Translations under genes and position numbers: made by a program
Shown: piece by piece, positions 36,856 through 45,207 of the stretch
How positions within the stretch are numbered: the stretch's first letter is position 1
Layout of the letters: every line of letters starts with the position of its first letter
Assembly: GCA_964634795.1 (NCBI GenBank)
Contig: CAZWLL010000004.1
Span: 1 to 64,000, forward strand
Reading direction: 5' to 3'
DNA length: 64,000 bases
Origin: UMGS1696 sp964634795
GTDB taxonomy: Bacteria > Bacillota > Clostridia > Oscillospirales > CAG-272
Notes under the pieces: generated by a model
The model's input: only the letters and a program-made list of their open reading frames with translations
Told to the model about the DNA's origin: nothing
Database searches by the model: none

Positions 36856-38217
36856 TTATTTTTTCCTGTAGCCTCTGTAGCTCTTGTAGCTTTTGTAGCT
36901 GCGCCGCAGCTTTTTCTCCCTTGCGGCGGCATTAATCAGTATGTACGCAACGGAGAAGAAAATTATTCCCGCTATAGTTCCGTGAAACAGCCTGCTGTCG
37001 GTGAAATTTTTCACCCTTGCGAGGAAATACAGAAATTCGCTTCTCGTCACGCTTGAGGTCGTAATAAGCGAGCATGAGCCGAGAATCTTGTCTCCGTACA
37101 GTACCGTTATTGTTCCGACCTCCTGACCTCCCGACACGGGTGCGTCAAGCGATTCCTCGTATGTATTGTAGCTGTAGCGAATTTCCTTGTCGAGATTTAT
37201 GCTCATCGGCAGATATACCGTTATATTCTGCGACGGAATCAGCGTAACATAATCGAGAGTAGACGAGAGGTTGACGGGAAGCTCACATACCATTTTGTCG
37301 TTTGACAGCACAGTTCTGTATCCGTAGGCGTCAAAAGCCCAGTCGAACATCTCTATGGCATTTTTATAGCTGTAAATTCCGCCGTCGTTTTCCTCTGCTC
37401 CGAGCACCACGGCAAGATATGTAAGACCGTTTTCGGCATCCTCCGCTATGGCGGAAATGGAGTACCCGCCCTGCGTCGTAGCGCCTGCGTTAAGACCGAG
37501 AGTGCCGGTATAATAATACCCCGCGTTGTAGTAGTTCGAGAGGAGCGAGTTTCGGTTGTATATGTTGCGGTAATCGCTGAGATTGGTTTCGGACATGACA
37601 TATTTCGGAGTGGATGTCATATCTATAAGTCCCGGAATCGCGTACGCATATATTGATATAGTTGCCGTATCCTTCGCGGTGGTTACCATGGCATCGTTGT
37701 GCATTCCGGTCGGATTGGTATAATATGTGTCGTACGCACCGATTTCGGATGCCTTTTGATTCATGAGCGAGACGAATTCTTCCGTACTGCCTGCCGCGGC
37801 ATGCGCGAGTATTATGGCGGCATCGTTGGCGGAATTCACAAGCATGCATGACAAAGCCTGCCGTACCGTGATTACCTCCCCAGCCTGGAAACCTATCTTA
37901 TTTCCGTTTACCTCATCGAGCATCGATTGGGTTACGGTAATTTCACGGTCGAGATTGTCACCGAACACATCGAACGCCACAATGGCGGTCATTATTTTTA
38001 CGGTAGAAGCAGGGTAAACTTTTGTCGATGAATTGTAATCGAGAAGTACGCAGTCGTTCTCAAAGTTATATAAATAAGCGGCTTGCGCATACTGTATTTC
38101 GGGAGGATCGTAGGAGTCGGCACCGTCGTTTGCATAAATCGGCGACAGCGTCATAATCATAAACACCGTCATGACAAGGGTTAAGCCGCGTATAATGTTA
38201 TTTCTGTGTTTATTCAT
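36856..38217 (-). CDS. D-alanyl-D-alanine carboxypeptidase family protein (DacF-like) with altered KTG motif
   Basis: The 453-residue protein has an N-terminal signal/anchor, a serine peptidase S11 domain and a C-terminal membrane segment (about residues 415-435) ending in a Lys/Tyr/Ser-rich cytoplasmic tail. S-x-x-K is STVK and S-x-N is SAND, both intact. The third motif, normally K-T-G in a KTGYT-x-x-A-G-Y context, reads LGLNAGATTQGGYS: Lys is replaced by Asn and Thr by Ala. Substitution of the motif lysine would be expected to weaken or change activity on D-Ala-D-Ala, though some clostridial relatives may tolerate it. The start overlaps the ribF stop by 4 nt, so the two genes are translationally coupled. 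Confidence 0.85.
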   Translation of the reverse strand: MNKHRNNIIRGLTLVMTVFMIMTLSPIYANDGADSYDPPEIQYAQAAYLYNFENDCVLLDYNSSTKVYPASTVKIMTAIVAFDVFGDNLDREITVTQSMLDEVNGNKIGFQAGEVITVRQALSCMLVNSANDAAIILAHAAAGSTEEFVSLMNQKASEIGAYDTYYTNPTGMHNDAMVTTAKDTATISIYAYAIPGLIDMTSTPKYVMSETNLSDYRNIYNRNSLLSNYYNAGYYYTGTLGLNAGATTQGGYSISAIAEDAENGLTYLAVVLGAEENDGGIYSYKNAIEMFDWAFDAYGYRTVLSNDKMVCELPVNLSSTLDYVTLIPSQNITVYLPMSINLDKEIRYSYNTYEESLDAPVSGGQEVGTITVLYGDKILGSCSLITTSSVTRSEFLYFLARVKNFTDSRLFHGTIAGIIFFSVAYILINAAAREKKLRRSYKSYKSYRGYRKK

Positions 38218-39170
38218 AGTGCAGAATTATATGATACATCCATGCCGTAGCACGGAGCGTATTTTTTAATACTTTCCTCGGCACGCACCGAATCGGACGC
38301 GATTTGCTCCCGAAGCGCGTCAACGGACGGAAAATGTATTTCTCCGCGCAGTCTCTCGCCGAAATATGTGGTTACGGGAACGGAATAAAGATTTCCCGAA
38401 AAGCCCATAATGTACGTCTCCAGAGTTATGTCGTTTTCATCCGAGTTAACTGTAGGGCGGTATCCGATATTGCATACGCCTGCGTGTGAGTGCGCGGTAC
38501 CGTCCAATGTGAATCGGCTGACGGAGCTGTAAATGCCGTTCATCGGAAGAGCCTTGTGACGTACGGGACGCTGATTTACGGTAGGGAATCCGATTGTCCT
38601 GCCGAGCTCCTTGCCGTGATGCACGGTATCTGTCACCGAATACATTCGTCCGAGAAGATCGTTTGCCTCGATTATTTTTCCTTCCGATATATATCCTCGT
38701 ATTGTTCGTGAGGATACCGTCATGCCGTTGTACCTGTATTCCGCCGCGACAGTGCATGATACACCCTTTTCCGAGCAGTATTTCCTCAGTTCATCGGTAG
38801 TCCATGCCGCGTCCTTTCCGAATCGGTAGTTATATCCGCATACGACACGCGATGGAGAAAGCGGCATTATATAATTGTCGAAAAATGTTTTGCCGTCCGT
38901 GCCGTGAAGCTCGTCGAAGCTGTCGATAATTACCGCGTCAACACCCGCTTCTTCGAAAAGAGCGAGCTTTTCTTCGGTCGTCGTGAGCAGAATTTCAGCT
39001 TTCGGTATAGAGGAAAACATTCTGACAACCGTAAAACAGCCGTCTCTTTTCGCCTCATCGATAAGCGTCATGTGTCCGCGATGAACTCCGTCGAAGAAGC
39101 CGAGAATCACGCTTGTTTTATTCTGTGTGGGATTAAGCTGTGACGGTACGTTTTTTGAGTAAACTTGCAT
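38214..39170 (-). CDS. ribF: Bifunctional riboflavin kinase / FAD synthetase
   Basis: The 318-residue protein makes FMN and then FAD. The N-terminal nucleotidyltransferase domain has LGFFDGVHRGH, with the G-x-F-D-G-x-H-x-G-H adenylylation motif, and CGYNYRFGKDA. SSRTIRGYISEG leads into the riboflavin kinase domain, which has GRTIGFPTVNQRP (the P-T-x-N motif) and NGIYSS. Length is normal. It links functionally to the FMN-riboswitch-controlled riboflavin transporter at 14 kb. It is the first gene of a pair with the DacF-like gene. Confidence 0.95.
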   Translation of the reverse strand: MQVYSKNVPSQLNPTQNKTSVILGFFDGVHRGHMTLIDEAKRDGCFTVVRMFSSIPKAEILLTTTEEKLALFEEAGVDAVIIDSFDELHGTDGKTFFDNYIMPLSPSRVVCGYNYRFGKDAAWTTDELRKYCSEKGVSCTVAAEYRYNGMTVSSRTIRGYISEGKIIEANDLLGRMYSVTDTVHHGKELGRTIGFPTVNQRPVRHKALPMNGIYSSVSRFTLDGTAHSHAGVCNIGYRPTVNSDENDITLETYIMGFSGNLYSVPVTTYFGERLRGEIHFPSVDALREQIASDSVRAEESIKKYAPCYGMDVSYNSAL

Positions 39171-39183
39171 TGATAATACCTGT

Positions 39184-40248
39184 TTAATAAATTTTCAGCG
39201 CGAATACGGGACATACCTTAGTGCAGTATCCGCATCTGACGCACCTTGAGTCATCGGGCAAGGCACGCATTTTTACCGATTTGCCATCGGCGCTTATGTT
39301 GTTTTCGGAGAGAAATTCATCGGTAAACGAAACTCCCTCTCCACTGTCATCCGGAGCGGGAACAAGTGAGAGAGCGCCGGACGCGCATCTTTTTACGCAT
39401 GAGCCGCAGCCCTCGCAATAATCCTCGACATGAAGCGAACGGTGCTTTGATGACAGCTTGATTTTGTCATCCTCGGAGAAAAATCCGTGCGTGAGAAAAT
39501 CGATGTTCGCGTCGACTTCTTCCCTCGACTGCATGCCTATTGCCGCCGCGCCGATAAAATTCTTCGATAGCACAAAACGAAGAGCGTCCTCGGCTGAGGA
39601 CGAGAGATGCCCTCCGCCCAGAGCCTTCATTGCGTATATTCCGACTCCTATGCCGCAGAGCTCCGTGAGAGCGCGTGACATATCGCTTTCCGTTCCGTCC
39701 GCAATGCCTATTCCTTCTTTGTTGTAAAGCGGGTGACAGACATCCAGCAAGATGCCGTCTTTTTCGTAAAGCTTTATTATGCCGCGCACGAGAGCGACAT
39801 GATGGGTCGACGCACCGACGGCGCGAATTATCCCCTTTTCTCTGCATTCGAGAAGGTATTCGAGAGCTTCCATATGCCCGCGCAAAGTGTCATAGCTTTC
39901 CTGCTCGTGAAGCATGAAAATGTCGATGACGTCACGGTCAAGCTCACGCCTTACCTCCTCTACCGCATCAACGGCGAGAGCGCGCGAATATGCGTAGGTC
40001 TTTGTGGAAACAAGGACCTTATCGGGGTGAGAGCACTTTTTCAGCCCCGCGCGGATTAAATCGTAGTTCTCGTAATACTGTGCCGTGTCGATTAGATTTA
40101 TTCCGGAATCGAATGCGTACGCGATTATGTCGGATGCCTCGTTGCTCGGAAGATTGGCCTGCATTTTCGACACTGTGAGTGAGCCGAACGCTATTTTCGT
40201 TACATCGGGCAGGCGCGGCGAGAGCTTGGACGTCGGAAGAGTACTCAA
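39184..40248 (-). CDS. Aldo/keto reductase with C-terminal 4Fe-4S ferredoxin domain
   Basis: The 354-residue protein has an aldo/keto reductase barrel: FGSLTVSKMQ near the start, INLIDTAQYYENYDLI with the catalytic Asp and Tyr, STKTYAYS with the catalytic Lys, and IFMLHEQE carrying the expected His. After about residue 275 two clusters follow, CEGCGSCVKRC and CVRCGYCTKVCP, each able to ligate a 4Fe-4S centre. Such fusions are common in anaerobes and are presumed to couple reduction to ferredoxin-like electron transfer; the substrate is unknown. Translation starts at TTG 40248, overlapping the stop of ireB, with AAGGAG 11 nt upstream. It is therefore coupled to ireB. Confidence 0.88.
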   Translation of the reverse strand: MSTLPTSKLSPRLPDVTKIAFGSLTVSKMQANLPSNEASDIIAYAFDSGINLIDTAQYYENYDLIRAGLKKCSHPDKVLVSTKTYAYSRALAVDAVEEVRRELDRDVIDIFMLHEQESYDTLRGHMEALEYLLECREKGIIRAVGASTHHVALVRGIIKLYEKDGILLDVCHPLYNKEGIGIADGTESDMSRALTELCGIGVGIYAMKALGGGHLSSSAEDALRFVLSKNFIGAAAIGMQSREEVDANIDFLTHGFFSEDDKIKLSSKHRSLHVEDYCEGCGSCVKRCASGALSLVPAPDDSGEGVSFTDEFLSENNISADGKSVKMRALPDDSRCVRCGYCTKVCPVFALKIY

Positions 40249-40502
40249 AGTCCGAGATACTCCTTAAGCAGAGCCGCCATCAGCTCGTCTCTGTCGATAC
40301 GGCGAATAAGACCTCTTGCGTTTTTGTAGTTAGTAATGTATGTCGGGTCTTCTGTAAGCACATAGCCTACAAGCTGATTTATCGGGTTGTAACCCTTTTC
40401 GCTGAGTGCGTCATATACGGTGCGGAGAAGCATTTTTCTTTCTCTGTCGCGTTCTTCCTCACGGATAGAAAAGGTTATGGTCTTGTCCATTTCGTTTTTC
40501 AT
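40245..40502 (-). CDS. ireB: IreB family regulatory phosphoprotein (UPF0297)
   Basis: The 85-residue protein matches the IreB family along its length: DKTITFSIREEE, LLRTVYDALSEKGYNPINQLVGYVLTEDPTYI, NARGLIRRIDRDELM and a final LLKEYL. In enterococci IreB is phosphorylated by the PASTA kinase IreK and lowers cephalosporin resistance. Many Bacillota keep this gene beside ruvX and a DUF1292 gene; here those are absent and it lies between glyA and an aldo/keto reductase. The predicted start has an AGGAGG site. The phosphorylatable threonine near the N-terminus (DKTITF) is present. Confidence 0.93.
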   Translation of the reverse strand: MKNEMDKTITFSIREEERDRERKMLLRTVYDALSEKGYNPINQLVGYVLTEDPTYITNYKNARGLIRRIDRDELMAALLKEYLGL

Positions 40503-40542
40503 AAATCAAACCTCCTTGGGTTGGGTTGCTGCTATTGTAAAA

Positions 40543-40620
40543 TTCGGTTATACTTTATTGTTCGGCTGTACCGAAGTTTTAGACTTCGGTTAAGCTTATT
40601 ATTCGGCTGAACTGAAGTTT
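40543..40620 (-). repeat. Gene-end composite repeat G after glyA (42-bp period, two units)
   Basis: Two units begin TTCGGTTA at 40543 and 40585. In gene orientation they read ACTTCAGTTCAGCCGAATAA, then TAAGCTTAACCGAAGT, and ACTTCGGTACAGCCGAACAA, then TAAAGTATAACCGAA. Each folds with ACTTC-type and GAAGT-type ends. The core AGCCGAATAAT lines up with AGCTGAATAGT of arrays C and D. The pair lies 5 nt after the glyA stop, within the glyA-ireB intercistronic region, with no separate hairpin insert. Confidence 0.75.
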
Positions 40621-40625
40621 AAAAA

Positions 40626-41867
40626 TCAATAAATGGGATGAGCGGCGCAGATTTTTCTTACTTCGTCTCTTATGTAGTCGTGACTGTTGTCAAAGTCGCG
40701 TGCCGCAAGTCCTATGAGATGAGCGAGAGTCTTCATGTCGTTTTCATCGAGTCCGCGGCTTGTAACGGCGGGTGTGCCGATTCTTATGCCGCTTGTAATG
40801 AACGGTGACTGAGGATCGTTCGGAATGGCGTTTTTGTTTACTGTGATAAGCACATCGTCAAGACGGTGTTCGAATTCCTTGCCTGTAATATCAAACGGAC
40901 GGAGGTCGCACAGCATAAGGTGGTTGTCTGTTCCGCCGGACACGAGATTGAAGCCTTCCTCGAGAAGACCGTTTGCGAGAGTCTTTGCGTTGTTTATTAT
41001 TTTTTGCTGATATACCTTGAATTCGGGAGTGAGAGCCTCACCGAAGGAAACGGCTTTCGCTGCGATAATGTGCATGAGCGGTCCGCCCTGTGTTCCGGGG
41101 AAAATCGCCTTGTCTATTGCTTTTGCGTATTCCTCACGGCACATAATCATACCGCCTCTCGGGCCGCGGAGAGTCTTATGAGTGGTTGTGGTTACAACAT
41201 CGGCATACGGTACGGGAGAGGGATGAAGACCCGCGGCAACAAGTCCCGCAATGTGAGCCATATCAACCATGAACAGCGCACCGTTTTCATGCGCGATTTT
41301 GCCTATGCGTTCAAAGTCGATAACACGGGGATAAGCGGACGCGCCGGCTACGATGAGCTTGGGATGGTGCTCCTTCGTCAGTCTCTCGAGCTCGTCATAA
41401 TCGAGTATTCCGTTGTCGTCAACACCGTACGGAATAAAATTATAGTTTTTGCCGGACATATTTACGGGACTGCCGTGAGTCAGATGTCCGCCGCATGCCA
41501 GGCTCATGCCGAGAACCGTGTCGCCGACATTAAGCAGAGCGAAATAAACAGCCATGTTTGCCTGAGCGCCGCTGTGAGGCTGTACGTTTACATGGTCAGC
41601 ACCGAACAATTTTTTCGCGCGTTCGATAGCTATGTTTTCGGCCTTGTCTACGACATAGCATCCGCCGTAATATCTTTTTGACGGATAACCCTCGGCGTAT
41701 TTGTTTGTAAGCGGGCTGCCCATTGCGAGCATAACCGCTTCGGAAACAACATTCTCGGACGCTATAAGCTCCAGACCTCCGCGCTGTCTCTCGAGTTCCT
41801 CTTCGACAACCGCACCTATTTCGGGATCGTATTTTTTAAGCAGAGCTACTGATTCGTTAACTGACAT
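40626..41867 (-). CDS. glyA: Serine hydroxymethyltransferase
   Basis: The 413-residue PLP enzyme interconverts serine and glycine with tetrahydrofolate. The N-terminus has LELIASENVVSEAV, with NKYAEGYPSKRYYGG; the PLP lysine lies in VTTTTHKTLRGPRGG; HPSPVPYADV and IRIGTPAVTSRG are also conserved. Length is standard. AGGAGG precedes the ATG, with a promoter upstream. It heads a probable glyA-ireB-aldo/keto reductase transcript, with repeat G after its stop. Confidence 0.97.
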   Translation of the reverse strand: MSVNESVALLKKYDPEIGAVVEEELERQRGGLELIASENVVSEAVMLAMGSPLTNKYAEGYPSKRYYGGCYVVDKAENIAIERAKKLFGADHVNVQPHSGAQANMAVYFALLNVGDTVLGMSLACGGHLTHGSPVNMSGKNYNFIPYGVDDNGILDYDELERLTKEHHPKLIVAGASAYPRVIDFERIGKIAHENGALFMVDMAHIAGLVAAGLHPSPVPYADVVTTTTHKTLRGPRGGMIMCREEYAKAIDKAIFPGTQGGPLMHIIAAKAVSFGEALTPEFKVYQQKIINNAKTLANGLLEEGFNLVSGGTDNHLMLCDLRPFDITGKEFEHRLDDVLITVNKNAIPNDPQSPFITSGIRIGTPAVTSRGLDENDMKTLAHLIGLAARDFDNSHDYIRDEVRKICAAHPIY

Positions 41868-41926
41868 GAATATTTCCTCCTGAATAATTTATCATATAAA
41901 AACATTATGCGAGTATACCATATATA

Positions 41927-41955
41927 ATTATATCAAATCCCGATAAGGAATGCAA
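41927..41955 (-). promoter_or_regulatory. Promoter of glyA
   Basis: Read on the minus strand: TTGCAT (41950-41955), a 17-bp spacer, TATAAT (41927-41932). Confidence 0.7.
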
Positions 41956-42034
41956 TAAAGACATACCGAAATCTTTCATTAATAATTGATGAAAATCGAC
42001 TCGTTGTTTTCACCGTGCGAAATCGATTGAAGCA

Positions 42035-42064
42035 TTGACAGTGTATATATTTATGTGGTAAAAT
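42035..42064 (+). promoter_or_regulatory. Promoter of the PdaA-like gene
   Basis: TTGACA (42035-42040), an 18-bp spacer ending TGTGG, TAAAAT (42059-42064); it is divergent from glyA. Confidence 0.72.
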
Positions 42065-42111
42065 AACAATGGTACATTGTTGCACAGACAACAAAAAAGG
42101 TGATGATAACA

Positions 42112-43248
42112 ATGAAAAAATATAAAAAGCTCGCAATTTTATCCGTGCTTGCCGCAGTGCTTCTCACGTCCTGCCTTCGTGAGTCCGAGTCGGTGAAGAT
42201 AAATAAGGACAACGGTATTGTCAGAGATAAAACACGGATAAAAAACGAATCGGTTGAAACCGAAACAGATACGGATACCGAAAAAGCGGACGATAAAACA
42301 GAGACCGAGACAAAGAAAGGCGAGGAAACCGAATATACTCCTCCGCCGCTTGACAAAAAAGAAGAAACCGAGACGGAAAGCACGGCAAGCGTGATATCGT
42401 GGGAAGAGAAAGACGGTGTATACACATACAGCTTTCCCGAGCGTGACGACAGCGGACTCGATACACTGTCGGAAATGGATTCGACATCGACCGCGCTTTT
42501 TGACGACCAGGGAGACGATTTGACAGGCTCATGGTATTTCGGCAAAACAAATTACGATGAGTCAACGGGCGAGGTGTCGTATGTCTGGGACAGATCGCAG
42601 ACGACAATAGATACCGTGAAGAAGTACGGCGGCATATATCGCGGGGACGAGACGAGGAAGGTATGCTACCTTACCTTTGACTGCGGTTATGAATACGGCC
42701 CGACGAGTGATATTCTCGATACCCTCAAAGAAAAAGATGTTGCCGCGATATTCTTCCTTACGGGTGCATATGTGAAATCCGAGGAGGATCTCGTAAGAAG
42801 AATGATTGACGAGGGACATATACTCGGCAACCATACCGTAAATCATCAGAACATGACGCAGGTAACGAAGGAAACTTTTGTAGAGGAGCTTGAGGGAGTC
42901 GAGGACTTAATCAAGGAAAGATTCCCCGATGCCCAGCCTCTGCATTACTGGAGACCTCCTATGGGGGCGTGCAACGAATGGGTGCTTAAGCTTGCCGATA
43001 AGATGGACTACCACACCGTACTTTGGTCATGGGCGTACTATGATTACGACACGGCAAATCAGGCGGAGCCGTCGGAAGCACTGGCTAAAGCGAAAAACGG
43101 ACTTCATCCGGGAGTTGTGTATCTTTTCCATACGGAATCCACAACCAACGCGGCGATTCTCGGGGACCTTATCGACTGGATACGCGGTCAAGGCTACGAA
43201 ATACTGCCGATATGCGATATAAACGCAGGTGAAGCGTCGGCGGATTAA
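42112..43248 (+). CDS. Lipoprotein polysaccharide deacetylase, PdaA-like
   Basis: The 378-residue protein begins MKKYKKLAILSVLAAVLL with lipobox LTSC, then a Glu/Thr/Lys-rich spacer of some 80 residues. The NodB domain starts VCYLTFDCGYEYG; the T-F-D-C-G-Y-E pattern, with a non-Asp residue after the catalytic Asp, resembles PdaA (T-F-D-N-G-Y-E). GNHTVNHQNM is the zinc-binding H-x-x-x-H motif, YWRPPMGACNE supplies the R-P-P segment, and VYLFHTEST the terminal active-site histidine. PdaA enzymes deacetylate muramic acid during spore-cortex delta-lactam formation; a lipoprotein form could act on vegetative wall. The start ATG 42112 is 8 nt after AAAGGTGAT. The last four codons and stop lie inside the first unit of array F. 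Confidence 0.87.
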   Translation: MKKYKKLAILSVLAAVLLTSCLRESESVKINKDNGIVRDKTRIKNESVETETDTDTEKADDKTETETKKGEETEYTPPPLDKKEETETESTASVISWEEKDGVYTYSFPERDDSGLDTLSEMDSTSTALFDDQGDDLTGSWYFGKTNYDESTGEVSYVWDRSQTTIDTVKKYGGIYRGDETRKVCYLTFDCGYEYGPTSDILDTLKEKDVAAIFFLTGAYVKSEEDLVRRMIDEGHILGNHTVNHQNMTQVTKETFVEELEGVEDLIKERFPDAQPLHYWRPPMGACNEWVLKLADKMDYHTVLWSWAYYDYDTANQAEPSEALAKAKNGLHPGVVYLFHTESTTNAAILGDLIDWIRGQGYEILPICDINAGEASAD

Positions 43249-43555
43249 CTTCAGGTTAATAGTGGAATGATACCACCGCCTCCTCGAACTTGCATTTCGG
43301 TTGCCTTATGGCAAACATGCAAGTTCCGTTCTTTAGACTTAACGGCGTCGGCGGATTAACTTCAGGTTAATAGTGGAATGATACCACCGCCTCCTCGAAN
43401 NNNNNNNNNNNNNNNNNNNNNNNNNNNNNNNNNNNNNNNNNNNNNNNNNNNNNNNNNNNNNNNNNNNNNNNNNNNNNNNNNNNNNNNNNNNNNNNNNNNT
43501 GCATTTCGGTTGCCTTATGGCAAACATGCAAGTTCCGTTCTTTAGACTTAACGGT
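43234..43555 (+). repeat. Gene-end composite repeat array F overlapping the pdaA-like stop codon (111-bp period, 100-N gap at 43400-43499)
   Basis: GCGTCGGCGGATTAACTTC occurs at 43234 and 43345. In the first copy it encodes the final Ala-Ser-Ala-Asp and TAA stop of the deacetylase, so the gene end is part of the repeat unit. The core continues AGGTTAATAGTGGAATGA, then TACCACCGCC, with complementary GC ends. The hairpin is AACTTGCAT (43287-43295) with ATGCAAGTT (43317-43325), enclosing TTGCC/GGCAA. The second unit is cut exactly 55 bases in, and the 55 bases after the gap match the earlier unit then diverge. The mnmA ribosome site begins right after the last unit. Confidence 0.9.
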
Positions 43556-43567
43556 TGAAGGTGTAGA

Positions 43568-44662
43568 ATGAATTATTTAATAGCTATGAGCGGCGGGGTC
43601 GATTCTTCGGTTGCGCTGCATTTGACAAAGAAAAATATAGGTGCGGATGACAGCGTAATCGGTGCGACGCTCGCACTCTCCGACAAGGATTCACTCGAGT
43701 TCGCGAACGACGAAAGAAATATAGCCGACGCGCGTGCCGTGTGCGAGAACCAGGGAACGCCGCATACATCACTGTATGCATATCCCGAATTTAAAAAAGC
43801 AGTTATCGATTACTTTACCGACAGCTATCTTGCCGGCAAAACTCCGAACCCGTGTGTGATATGCAATCGTGAGATAAAATTCGGTTTGCTTTACGATTAC
43901 GCCCTGTCGAGCGGATGCGAATGCATTGTAACCGGACATTATGCGAGACGTGCGGAGTATGGCGGATACACCTACATCAGGCGGGCGGCGGACTTAAGCA
44001 AGGATCAGAGCTACGTTCTCGCGATGCTGAGCCGTGAACAGATTGCCGCGGCGAGATTTCCGCTCGGAGAGTACACGAAAGCACAGGTGCGTGAAATAGC
44101 GGTCCGGCACGGTTTTGCAAACGCGCACAGGCATGATTCTCAGGATATTTGCTTTATTCCGGACGGAGATTATACGGGATTTATGAAAAAGCTCGGCATA
44201 GCTCTTCCGTCGGAAGGAAATTATCTCGATGAGGGCGGCAGGGTAATAGGAAAGCATAAGGGACACGTCAATTACACTATAGGACAGCGAAAGGGACTTG
44301 GCATATCGCTCGGAAAGCATGCGTTTGTTCTGTCAAAGGATGCCGCAAAAAATGAGGTTGTTCTCGGGGACGAGGACGGATTATTTAAAAAGAACGTATA
44401 TGTCACAGGCTTGAATCTCCCATCAGACCCTCACGCTCTCGACGGAGAGGTGATAGTTGCGGCTAAAATAAGATATTCACATAAGCCGTCACGTGCGGTC
44501 TTTACGAGAACAGGTGAAAAAGAAGGCTTTCTCACGTTCGATGAGCCGCAGAGAGCACCTTCCGCGGGACAGTTCGCGGTAATATATACTCCCGATGCCG
44601 CAGACGGGGACGAGGGAGTATCATCGCTCGCGCTTGTGCTCGGCGGAGGAGAAATAATATGA
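43568..44662 (+). CDS. mnmA: tRNA-uridine 2-sulfurtransferase
   Basis: The 364-residue enzyme thiolates U34 of tRNA for Lys, Glu and Gln. The PP-loop is AMSGGVDSSVAL at the start. The catalytic cysteines are in NPCVICNREIKF and DSQDICFIPDGDY, and GQRKGLGIS and a C-terminal beta-barrel RYSHKPSRAVF are present. A GAAGGTG site precedes the ATG and begins immediately after repeat array F, so the array is the only thing separating the gene from the deacetylase; no separate promoter is visible. The stop overlaps the next gene (ATGA). Confidence 0.95.
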   Translation: MNYLIAMSGGVDSSVALHLTKKNIGADDSVIGATLALSDKDSLEFANDERNIADARAVCENQGTPHTSLYAYPEFKKAVIDYFTDSYLAGKTPNPCVICNREIKFGLLYDYALSSGCECIVTGHYARRAEYGGYTYIRRAADLSKDQSYVLAMLSREQIAAARFPLGEYTKAQVREIAVRHGFANAHRHDSQDICFIPDGDYTGFMKKLGIALPSEGNYLDEGGRVIGKHKGHVNYTIGQRKGLGISLGKHAFVLSKDAAKNEVVLGDEDGLFKKNVYVTGLNLPSDPHALDGEVIVAAKIRYSHKPSRAVFTRTGEKEGFLTFDEPQRAPSAGQFAVIYTPDAADGDEGVSSLALVLGGGEII

Positions 44663-45099
44663 CGGAGTCGGAAAAGAACACGGTGAAAAAGAATATACTT
44701 ATAATCGACGGTCAGGGCGGAGGCATAGGACGGCAGCTTGTGGCGGGAATAAAGGAAAAGCTTCCCGATGCATTGGTGTGCGCGGTAGGCACGAACAGTG
44801 CGGCGACGTCCGCTATGCTGAAGGCAGGAGCGGATAATGCCGCGACGGGAGAGAACGCCGTGAAAGTAGGCTGCAGACGAGCGGATATCATTGCGGGGCC
44901 TATCGGAATTGTAATCGCCGATGCGCTTCTCGGCGAAATAACACCCGACATGGCAGTTGCCATAGGACAAAGTGCCGCTAAAAAGGTGCTTATACCCGTA
45001 AACCATTGCGATAATATCGTAGTTGGGGTAAACGACCTCACGGTAGGACGCCTTGTCGATGCCGCCGTAGCCGAAATCGGTGCATTAATAAACTTTTAA
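44659..45099 (+). CDS. DUF3842 family protein
   Basis: The 146-residue protein shows the DUF3842 pattern: ILIIDGQGGGIGRQLVAGIK, a Rossmann-like glycine-rich start, then VGTNSAATSAMLKAGADNAATGENA, GPIGIVIADALLGEITPDMA and KKVLIPVNHCDN. The family is restricted to Clostridia and relatives, and its function is unknown; the GQGGGIG loop suggests nucleotide binding (inference). Its ATG overlaps the mnmA stop by 4 nt, so it is translationally coupled to tRNA thiolation. Confidence 0.85.
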   Translation: MTESEKNTVKKNILIIDGQGGGIGRQLVAGIKEKLPDALVCAVGTNSAATSAMLKAGADNAATGENAVKVGCRRADIIAGPIGIVIADALLGEITPDMAVAIGQSAAKKVLIPVNHCDNIVVGVNDLTVGRLVDAAVAEIGALINF

Positions 45100-45207
45100 A
45101 TATATGAGTATTGTTTTTTCACGTTTTTGTGGTACACTATGTTGTATAAAATCATCCCCTGACAGGCAGGGGAGATTTATATAAAAAAACTACAGGAGGA
45201 TATTGAA

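Noticed and set aside
36856..38217. Frameshift as the cause of the altered KTG motif in the DacF-like protein
   Set aside because: The frame continues without interruption and the flanking conserved residues (GGYSISA) are aligned, so it is a substitution and not a frameshift.
30660..43555. Integron-type attC sites
   Set aside because: The elements are palindromic and gene-terminal, which superficially resembles attC, but they lack the GTTRRRY core-site ends, are repeated in tandem after one gene, and no integrase is present.
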